This document shows positions 4,295 through 9,267 of a stretch of 9,267 nt of DNA, piece by piece. The notes below the pieces were generated by a model that worked only from the letters and a program-made list of their open reading frames with translations, was not told where the DNA came from and did no database searches. Source of the stretch: Solirubrobacterales bacterium (GTDB taxonomy: Bacteria > Actinomycetota > Thermoleophilia > Solirubrobacterales > Solirubrobacteraceae); NCBI GenBank assembly GCA_025964065.1, contig JAOPZO010000293.1:1-9267 (forward strand). The letters are read 5' to 3'. A program made the translations under genes and the position numbers. Position 1 is the stretch's first letter, and each line of letters starts with the position of its first letter.

Positions 4295-6129
4295 GCCGGG
4301 ACCCCCGCGACCACGGGGAGCCGGACGCGGACGATGGTCCCGACGCCCTCAGCGCTCTCGAGCGCGATGCCGCCGTCGTGCGCCTCCACGATCGTCTTCA
4401 CGATCGTGAGCCCCAACCCGGCGCCGGGGACGGCGCGGGTGGCGGCGGCGGAGGAGCGGAAGAAACGCTCGAAGAGGTGCTGCTGCTCGGCGTCCGGGAT
4501 GCCCATGCCGTCGTCGCGCACCGCCACCTCGGCGGCGCCCTCGCCGTCGGGGCGCAGTGTCACGACCACCTCGCCCATCGCCGCGGTGAACTTCAGCGCG
4601 TTCGAGACGAGGTTGTCGACGAGCTGCCCGATGCGGTCCCGGTCGCCGCTGATCGCCCCGACGGGCTCGACCTCCATGCGCAGCCGCACGCCGCCGCGCT
4701 CGGCTGCGGGCCGCGCCGCCTCGACGGAGTCCGCGACGACCTGGCCGAGGTCGATCGGCGCCCGCTCGAGCGCCAGGCGCCCGGCGTCCACCTGGGCGAC
4801 GAAGAGCATGTCGCCCACCAGGCGGAGCAGCCGCTTCGCGTTGCGGTCCACGACCCCCAGGAAGCGCTGGGCGTCCGGCGTGAGGTCCTCCGCGTCGTCC
4901 CGGACGAGCTCGAGGTAGCCGATGATCGACGTGAGCGGGGTGCGCAGCTCATGCGAGACCAGCGCGAAGAACTCGTCCTTCAGCTGCTCGCCCTCGCGCT
5001 CCGCGGTGACGTCGCGGAGCACGACGAGGCGGCCCATCTGCGCACCCGTCTCGTCGCGCACGGGGCCCGCGTAGCGCGAGTACTCCCGGTCGCCGAGCGA
5101 CAGCAGCCCGCGCTCCTCCTGGCCCCCGTCGCCCGGGGTGGCCTCGATCCCCGGGAGATGCCACACGTCGGCCATCGCCGCGTTGTGCGCGAGCAGGCTG
5201 CCGTCGAGCCCGAACAGCCCGACGGGGTCCGGCGTCGCGTCGAGCACCGCACGGTTCACGCGGGCGGCCCGGAGCGCGGAGCGGAACGAGATCGCGTTGG
5301 AGAGTGCGACGGACGCCTGCTCGGCGAGCCGCACGAGCGTGTCGCGCTCCGCCTCTGAGAACGGGGGCGCCCCCTCGCGCTCGAGCGACATGAGCCCGAG
5401 CACCCGGCCCCCGACGAGGAGCGGGAGGTGCAGCTCCGCCCGCGGCGGCTCGTCGACCGCGACCACCTCGAGGCTCGTGATCGCCCGGCCCGCGGGCGTC
5501 TCGTCGGGGCGCAGGAAGCCCCGGAGCAGCGCGGGATCCACACCGAGCGAGGCCTCCAGGACGAGCTCGCGCTGGTCGTCGGGCTCGACCGCCCAGAGCG
5601 CCCCGCGTTCCGCTCCCGCGGCGAGCGCCAGCTCGGACAGCGCGATCGTCGCGAGCTCGGAGAGGTCGCGCGCGGCGGCCAGGCGCTCCCCGGCGCGGTG
5701 GAAGGTCTCGAGGCGGCGCTTCTCCGCCGCGAGCGCGACGAGCGCGTTCTCCGTCTGCTCCTGCTCGGCCTGCAGCGTCCTGGCGAGCTCGTTGAAGGCG
5801 TGGGCGAGGGCCGCGGGCTCGGCGCCGGGCTCCTCGCGCACGCGGACGGAGAGGTCGCCCCCCGCGAGCTCCTGCGCGGCGGAGGTCACGGAGCGCAGCG
5901 GGCGGATGACCCAGCGGATGAGGTAGACCGCCAGGAGCAGCAGGGCGGCCATCGCGCCGAGCAGCCCGGCGAGCCCGAGGAGCTCGATGCGCCGGGAGAC
6001 CTCCTCCGTCGCAGCGTCCCCCTGGAGGCGGCGCACCTCCAGCACGATCAGGACGAACACCGTCGCGACGAGCGCGGTCACGATGCTCGCGGCGACCCCG
6101 AGGCGCGTGATCGAGTTGCGGTTCACCAC
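4291..6129 (-). CDS. Membrane histidine kinase with HAMP, GAF and PAS domains
   Basis: This 612-residue sensor kinase has two membrane helices (about 13-31 and 49-72) flanking a loop of only ~17 residues. A HAMP domain follows (~72-125, IRPLRSVTSAAQELAGGDLS), then a helical linker, a GAF domain (~150-280), a PAS domain (~292-377), HisKA with His393 in LVSHELRTPLTSIIGYLEL, and HATPase_c (~490-605). The ATPase has an N box (DNLVSNALKF, Asn510), G1 (DDGMGIP), FERFFR and G2 (GAGLGLTIVK). The tiny external loop suggests that the signal is sensed in the membrane or by GAF/PAS in the cytoplasm; the ligand is unknown. The frame is open upstream to 6447, but that part is low-complexity and overlaps the acyl-CoA ligase gene. 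GTG at 6129, five bases after TAGCGT, is the best start (a second GTG follows immediately). It is coupled to the downstream CheY-like gene by GTGA overlap. Confidence 0.93.
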   Translation of the reverse strand: MVNRNSITRLGVAASIVTALVATVFVLIVLEVRRLQGDAATEEVSRRIELLGLAGLLGAMAALLLLAVYLIRWVIRPLRSVTSAAQELAGGDLSVRVREEPGAEPAALAHAFNELARTLQAEQEQTENALVALAAEKRRLETFHRAGERLAAARDLSELATIALSELALAAGAERGALWAVEPDDQRELVLEASLGVDPALLRGFLRPDETPAGRAITSLEVVAVDEPPRAELHLPLLVGGRVLGLMSLEREGAPPFSEAERDTLVRLAEQASVALSNAISFRSALRAARVNRAVLDATPDPVGLFGLDGSLLAHNAAMADVWHLPGIEATPGDGGQEERGLLSLGDREYSRYAGPVRDETGAQMGRLVVLRDVTAEREGEQLKDEFFALVSHELRTPLTSIIGYLELVRDDAEDLTPDAQRFLGVVDRNAKRLLRLVGDMLFVAQVDAGRLALERAPIDLGQVVADSVEAARPAAERGGVRLRMEVEPVGAISGDRDRIGQLVDNLVSNALKFTAAMGEVVVTLRPDGEGAAEVAVRDDGMGIPDAEQQHLFERFFRSSAAATRAVPGAGLGLTIVKTIVEAHDGGIALESAEGVGTIVRVRLPVVAGVPA

Positions 6130-6134
6130 GCTGG

Positions 6135-6140
6135 ACGCTA
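6135..6140 (-). promoter_or_regulatory. -10 box TAGCGT for leaderless kinase start
   Basis: On the minus strand TAGCGT (TANNNT type) lies 5 bases before GTG 6129 and 8 before the adjacent second GTG. No Shine-Dalgarno sequence is present. The TAG of this box is also the stop codon of the mini-ORF just upstream. Confidence 0.45.
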
Positions 6141-6266
6141 GCCGGGGTCCGGGACGCCGCGCACGGAGGGCGGGGCCCCCGGCGGCTCCGGCGCCGCGGG
6201 CTCCGCCGCCTGGGGGGCTCCCGTGCCGGCCTCGGCGCGGGAGCGGACGACCTCGGGCGGGGTCAT
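6138..6266 (-). other. Pro/Ala-rich mini-ORF of doubtful coding status
   Basis: An ATG-started frame of 42 codons begins MTPPEVVRSRAEAG and continues as low-complexity Pro/Ala/Glu sequence to a TAG. Its ATG overlaps, as ATGA, the stop of the sugar-transferase-like fragment upstream. It has no ribosome-binding site and no recognisable domain. It may be the frameshifted end of the decayed gene, or a chance GC-rich frame in the 238-bp divergent spacer (6130-6367). Confidence 0.2.
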
Positions 6267-6325
6267 CGGCAGATCTTGACGTCGAGCCACAGCGACCAGT
6301 TCGCGACGTGCCGGTTGTCGAAGGC
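6263..6325 (-). pseudogene. Remnant resembling the C-terminus of a bacterial sugar transferase (Bac_transf)
   Basis: Reading the minus strand gives FDNRHVANWSLWLDVKICR and then TGA. This closely matches the near-C-terminal signature of polyprenyl-phosphate sugar-1-phosphate transferases (WcaJ/PglC-like, PF02397), which have 'lDlrYvenwSLWLDlKIllrT'. Such enzymes start exopolysaccharide or glycan assembly at the membrane. Only about 19-20 residues fit. Upstream the frame runs antisense into the acyl-CoA ligase promoter and gene, and downstream it stops where the usual LxT tail should follow. No catalytic part is present. I read it as a fossil left after deletion of a larger gene; chance resemblance cannot be excluded without a search. 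Confidence 0.45.
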
Positions 6326-6332
6326 GCCCGCG

Positions 6333-6361
6333 TGCACACGACGCCCGCCCGCGAATAGGGT
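6333..6361 (+). promoter_or_regulatory. Promoter of the acyl-CoA ligase gene (TGCACA-17-TAGGGT), leaderless
   Basis: TAGGGT (6356-6361) fits TANNNT and is exactly 6 bases from ATG 6368. TGCACA (6333-6338) matches the TTGACA -35 at four of six positions, with a 17-base spacer. This is the best-formed promoter in the window. There is no ribosome-binding site before the ATG, so the mRNA is probably leaderless. Confidence 0.5.
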
Positions 6362-6367
6362 TCGACC

Positions 6368-7861
6368 ATGACCGCGAACCTCGCCCACGTCCTGACCAGC
6401 AGCGCCGCCTCGGGCGGGGACCGCCCCGCGCTGAAGCTCGACGACACCGTCGTGTCCTACGCGGCGCTCGACGAGGCCAGCGCGCGTGTCGCCGGGATGC
6501 TCAAGAGCAAGGGCGTCGAGGCGGGCGACCGCGTCGGGATCATGCTCCCGAACGTCCCCTACTTCCCCATCGCCTACTACGGCGTGCTGCGGCTGGGCGG
6601 CGTCGTCGTCCCCATGAACGTCCTGCTCAAGGAGCGCGAGACGGGCTTCTACCTCAAGGACCCGGGCGCGAAGGTCGTCATCGCCTGGGCCGACTTCGGC
6701 GAGGCCGCCGAGGCGGGGGCGAAGGAGGCGGGCGCGGAGTGCGTGCTCGTGAAGCCCGGCGAGTTCGAGCAGCTGCTCGGCGAGCAGGAGCCCTTCCGCG
6801 AGGTCGCCGACCGCGCGGGCGACGACACCGCCGTCATCCTCTACACCTCGGGCACGACCGGCACCCCGAAGGGCGCCGAGCTCACGCACGACAGCATGCG
6901 CACGAACGCGGAGATCGCCGTGGAGCTGTTCGGCATCTCCGACGACGCCGTCACGCTCGGCGCGCTTCCGCTCTTCCACTCCTTCGGGCAGACGTGCGGG
7001 CTGAACGCGACGATGGTCGCCGGTGGCTGCCTGACGCTCATCCCGCGCTTCGACCCCGACAAGGCGCTCGAGATCATCGCCAGGGACAAGGTGAACGTCT
7101 TCGAGGGCGTGCCGACGATGTTCGGCGCGATGCTCAACTGCAAGAGCGCCGACGGCGCCGACACGAGCACGCTCAAGGTCTGCGCCAGCGGCGGCTCCGC
7201 GATGCCCGTCGAGGTCATGAAGGCCTTCGAGGCGAAGTTCAAGTGCCAGGTGCTCGAGGGCTACGGCCTCTCGGAGACCTCCCCCGTCGCCTCCTTCAAC
7301 CACCCGGACAAGCCCGCGAGGCCCGGCTCGATCGGCACCCCGATCCGCGGGGTGGAGATGAAGGTCGTCGACGAGGCGGGCAAGGAGGTCGCGCAGGGCG
7401 AGGTCGGCGAGATCGTCATCAAGGGCCACAACGTCATGAAGGGCTACTGGGGCCGTGAGGAGGCGACCGCCGAGACCATCAAGGACGGCTGGTTCCACTC
7501 GGGCGACCTCGCGAAGGTCGACGAGGACGGGTACTTCTTCATCGTCGACCGCAAGAAGGACATGATCATCCGGGGCGGCTACAACGTCTACCCGCGCGAG
7601 ATCGAGGAGGTCCTCTACGAGCACCCCGCCGTGCGCGAGGCCGCCGTCGTCGCGATGGAGCACGCGGAGCTCGGTGAGGAGATCGGCGCCGCCGTGGCGC
7701 TCAAGGAGGGCCAGGAGGTGACCGTCGAGGAGCTCCAGCAGTTCGTGAAGGACGCCGTCGCGGCCTACAAGTACCCGCGCAAGGTGTGGCTCGTCGACGA
7801 GCTCCCGAAGGGCCCCACGGGCAAGATCCTCAAGCGCGAGATCGACGTCCCGTCGTCGTAG
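6368..7861 (+). CDS. Long-chain fatty acyl-CoA ligase (AMP-binding, ANL superfamily)
   Basis: This 497-residue cytoplasmic enzyme should activate a carboxylic acid with ATP to an acyl-adenylate and transfer it to CoA. Motifs in order: P-loop YTSGTTGTPKG (159-169), LPLFHSFGQ (200-208), EGVPTMFGAML (246-256), A5 motif GYGLSET (298-304), HSGD (377-380), the hinge region DRKKDMIIRGGYNVYPREIE (394-413), and the C-terminal PTGKILKR with catalytic Lys486. Length is normal for bacterial FadD-like ligases of ~500 residues, and the motif set fits fatty acid ligases better than acetyl-CoA synthetases. The acyl chain specificity is not readable from motifs. The gene has its own promoter and is divergent from the histidine kinase gene. 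A DUF1801 gene follows on the same strand. Confidence 0.94.
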   Translation: MTANLAHVLTSSAASGGDRPALKLDDTVVSYAALDEASARVAGMLKSKGVEAGDRVGIMLPNVPYFPIAYYGVLRLGGVVVPMNVLLKERETGFYLKDPGAKVVIAWADFGEAAEAGAKEAGAECVLVKPGEFEQLLGEQEPFREVADRAGDDTAVILYTSGTTGTPKGAELTHDSMRTNAEIAVELFGISDDAVTLGALPLFHSFGQTCGLNATMVAGGCLTLIPRFDPDKALEIIARDKVNVFEGVPTMFGAMLNCKSADGADTSTLKVCASGGSAMPVEVMKAFEAKFKCQVLEGYGLSETSPVASFNHPDKPARPGSIGTPIRGVEMKVVDEAGKEVAQGEVGEIVIKGHNVMKGYWGREEATAETIKDGWFHSGDLAKVDEDGYFFIVDRKKDMIIRGGYNVYPREIEEVLYEHPAVREAAVVAMEHAELGEEIGAAVALKEGQEVTVEELQQFVKDAVAAYKYPRKVWLVDELPKGPTGKILKREIDVPSS

Positions 7862-7884
7862 ACGCGCGGGAGGTCATCGCGGCG

Positions 7885-8262
7885 ATGCCGGCCGCACGTC
7901 GCAACGACGTGCGGCGGCTCGACGCGCTCGTCCGCGCGACGGTGCCGGCGCTCACGCCGCACGTCCACGAGGGGATGCTCGGCTACGGCGCGTACCGCTA
8001 CCGCTACAAGTCGGGGCGGGAGGGCGAGGGCGCCCGGGTCGCGATCGGCGCCGGCGCGCGGCACGTGACGCTCCACGTCGCGGCGCTCGCCGGGCCGGAG
8101 GAGACGCTCGTCGAGCAGTTCGCGGGGCGCTTGGGCGCGCACGCCCGCACGGGCCGCACCACGGTGCAGTTCTCGAAGCTCGCCGAGGTCGAGCTCGAGC
8201 CGCTCCGCGAGCTCCTGAAGGGCGCGGCCGAGCTGCCGCCGCCCGGGCTCGTCGAGCCGTGA
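7885..8262 (+). CDS. DUF1801 (YdhG-like) family protein
   Basis: A small cytoplasmic protein of 125 residues from this ATG. The pattern RRNDVRRLDALVRATVPAL, then HVHEGMLGYGAYRYRYKSG, a strand-rich middle with VTLHVAAL, and TTVQFSKLAEVELEPLREL matches DUF1801 proteins, a family sometimes called iron-chaperone-like after frataxin-fold members; the biochemical role is unproven. The start is uncertain. The ATG at 7885 has GGGAGG 12-13 bases upstream, but residues just before it (VDAREVIAA) look like the family's first helix. The only canonical start that includes them is GTG 7786, which would overlap the ligase gene by 76 bases and begin with a non-conserved basic stretch. It may be translationally coupled to the ligase. 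The stop is 4 bases from the convergent rarD stop. Confidence 0.75.
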   Translation: MPAARRNDVRRLDALVRATVPALTPHVHEGMLGYGAYRYRYKSGREGEGARVAIGAGARHVTLHVAALAGPEETLVEQFAGRLGAHARTGRTTVQFSKLAEVELEPLRELLKGAAELPPPGLVEP

Positions 8263-8279
8263 GGCTCTAGGCCGGCTCG
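8253..8279. terminator. Inverted repeat across the convergent gene ends
   Basis: CGAGCCG (8253-8259) pairs perfectly with CGGCTCG (8273-8279) over a 13-base loop. A shorter alternative hairpin is GAGCC 8254-8258 with GGCTC 8263-8267 around GTGA. Both overlap the stop codons of the DUF1801 and rarD genes. There is no T-tract. It is a candidate bidirectional terminator. Confidence 0.35.
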
Positions 8280-9166
8280 GCGACGACGGCCGCGGCCCGG
8301 CGCCGCGCGCCGGCGCGCAGGCCGTCCCAGGTCAGCACGACGAGCGCGACCCACACCAGCGCGAACCCGATCCAGCGGCTCAGCGGCAGCGCCTCGCCCT
8401 CCACGAGCCAGCCGATCAGGAACTGCAGGACGGGCGCGAGGTACTGGAGGAGCCCGACGGTCGTCAGCGGCACCCGCGTGACGCACGCCGCGAAGAGCAT
8501 CAGCGGGATCGCGGTGATGGGCCCGGCCGCGACGAGGAGCAGCGTGTGGTCGACGCCCTCGTCCGCGAACGTCGGGTTCCCGCCCGTCCCGAGGAGGACG
8601 AGGAAGAGCGCGGCGGGGAGCACGAGCACGAGCGTCTCGACCCCGAGGCTCTCGACCGCACCGGCGTTCGCGAGCTTCTTCACGAGGCCGTAGCTGCCGA
8701 AGGTCAGCGCGAGCACGAGCGCGATCCACGGGAAGCCGCCGTAGTACGCGGTGAGGACGACGACCGCGACGGCGCCGAGCGCGAGCGCGACGGTCTGCGT
8801 GCGCCGCAGCCGCTCGCCCAGCACGAGCACGCCGAAGGCGACGGAGACGAGCGGCGTGATGAAGTAGCCCAGGGCCGCCTCGAGCACGCGGTCGTTCGCG
8901 ACGGCGTAGATGTACGTGCCCCAGTTGACCGCGATGAGCACGGCGGCGACGGCCAGCAGCACCGCCCGGCGGCGGTCCGCGATCGTCTCGCGCAGGGCGT
9001 GCAGGCGCCGGGTCGCCGCGAGCAGCCCGATCACGACGAGCACCGACCACACGATCCGGTGGGCGAGGACCTCGGGCGGGTCCGCCGGGTCGAGCGCCGC
9101 GAAGTAGAGGGGGAAGAGGCCCCAGAGGCCGTAGGCCCCGATGCCGTAGAGGATGCCGCTGCGCAC
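8267..9166 (-). CDS. rarD: RarD/EamA-family membrane transporter
   Basis: A 299-residue inner-membrane protein with about ten hydrophobic segments, typical of the drug/metabolite transporter superfamily. It begins VRSGILYGIGAYGLWGLFPLYF, matching the RarD N-terminus. It carries the family stretches AHRIVWS (35-41), NWGTYIYAVANDRVLEAALG (81-100), YFITPLVSVAFGVLVLGERL (101-120) and GLLQYLAPVLQFLIGW (238-253). RarD was named from chloramphenicol sensitivity, but its natural substrate is not established. A TTG at 9199 would add 11 non-conserved residues. I prefer GTG 9166, because the family sequence starts there and a weak -10-like CACAGT (9173-9178) lies 6 bases before it. The C-terminal tail is Arg/Ala-rich and cytoplasmic. 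It is convergent with the DUF1801 gene and divergent from the possible gene at 9207. Confidence 0.91.
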   Translation of the reverse strand: MRSGILYGIGAYGLWGLFPLYFAALDPADPPEVLAHRIVWSVLVVIGLLAATRRLHALRETIADRRRAVLLAVAAVLIAVNWGTYIYAVANDRVLEAALGYFITPLVSVAFGVLVLGERLRRTQTVALALGAVAVVVLTAYYGGFPWIALVLALTFGSYGLVKKLANAGAVESLGVETLVLVLPAALFLVLLGTGGNPTFADEGVDHTLLLVAAGPITAIPLMLFAACVTRVPLTTVGLLQYLAPVLQFLIGWLVEGEALPLSRWIGFALVWVALVVLTWDGLRAGARRRAAAVVAEPA

Positions 9167-9172
9167 CCCGGC

Positions 9173-9178
9173 ACTGTG
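9173..9178 (-). promoter_or_regulatory. Weak -10-like box (CACAGT) for rarD
   Basis: The minus-strand hexamer CACAGT sits 6 bases before GTG 9166, the same spacing as other starts in this window, but it lacks the first T of TANNNT. It is supported mainly by position. Confidence 0.25.
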
Positions 9179-9206
9179 GCAGCCCTCGCCGCGCGACAAT
9201 GGGCGG

Positions 9207-9267
9207 GTGACCTCGACCGACCACGGGGCGTCGCCCGCCGCGCCGCCCGCGCCGCTGGCCCCGCCGG
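9207..9267 (+). CDS. Possible start of a gene leaving the window (5' fragment)
   Basis: GTG at 9207 opens a frame to the window edge, reading VTSTDHGASPAAPPAPLAPP. GACAAT (9195-9200), which matches TATAAT at four positions, lies exactly 6 bases before the GTG, fitting the leaderless layout seen elsewhere here. The visible residues are Pro/Ala-rich and carry no domain signal, so the product is unknown. Divergence from rarD across a ~40-base gap makes a gene start plausible here. Confidence 0.35.
   Translation, partial: MTSTDHGASPAAPPAPLAPP

Noticed and set aside
3779..5926. Several long plus-strand open frames across the receiver and kinase genes
   Set aside because: All lie antisense to intact receiver and kinase motifs and have Arg/Ala/Gly-biased composition typical of GC-rich shadow frames.
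6130..6447. N-terminal extension of the histidine kinase frame
   Set aside because: The extra 106 residues are low-complexity Arg/Pro/Gly, overlap the start of the ligase gene, and lie upstream of a good -10/GTG start directly before the first membrane helix.
6263..7663. Long minus-strand open frame (466 codons) opposite the acyl-CoA ligase
   Set aside because: It is the antisense shadow of a clearly coding gene in GC-rich DNA, with repetitive Leu/Asp/Arg/Val composition and no domain. Only its last ~20 codons, outside the ligase gene, carry a recognisable signal and are reported separately.
1..9267. Search for CRISPR arrays, tRNA/rRNA genes, insertion sequences, attachment sites and defence genes
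   Set aside because: I saw no regularly spaced repeats, cloverleaf-like sequence, transposase or integrase motifs, or terminal repeats by eye. Short GC inverted repeats elsewhere are as expected at this base composition.

Overview
The window is about 70% GC and reads as actinobacterial chromosome. The clues are GTG/TTG starts, genes that begin a few bases after a TANNNT box with no Shine-Dalgarno (leaderless type), a c-di-AMP riboswitch in front of a cell-wall hydrolase, and GC-rich stems without a T-tract as terminators. The double peptidoglycan-binding plus NlpC/P60-like protein resembles proteins common in Thermoleophilia/Solirubrobacterales. That placement is an inference from protein style, not a marker gene.

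Left part (1-2380, + strand): the 3' end of a probable SCP2-type lipid-binding protein, then a complete ydaO/yuaA-type c-di-AMP riboswitch leading into a secreted peptidoglycan hydrolase. A strong GC hairpin follows, then a LOG-family (TIGR00730) nucleotide phosphoribohydrolase with a leaderless-type start.

Middle (2383-6129): ArfB, a ribosome-rescue hydrolase, follows a degenerate receiver-domain protein on the - strand. Divergent from these is an OmpR/PhoB response regulator (+). It runs tail-to-tail, with a 34-bp coding overlap, into a - strand pair made of a HAMP-GAF-PAS histidine kinase and a single-domain CheY-like regulator joined by a GTGA overlap. One kinase and three receiver proteins therefore sit within about 3.3 kb, and only one receiver protein has a DNA-binding output.

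Right part (6130-9267): a 238-bp divergent spacer holds what looks like a fossil of a sugar-transferase C-terminus, a Pro/Ala-rich mini-ORF and the promoters of both flanking genes. Then come a fatty acyl-CoA ligase (+), a DUF1801 protein (+), a convergent RarD/EamA transporter (-), and the first codons of a possible divergent gene leaving the window.

Most genes belong to well-known families. I see no CRISPR array, tRNA, rRNA, insertion sequence or phage gene, and no clear new defence or metabolic system. The most worthwhile items are the riboswitch with its 3' pseudoknot-like pairing beside the ribosome-binding site, the sugar-transferase remnant, the recurring leaderless promoter layout, and the unusual receiver/kinase arrangement.
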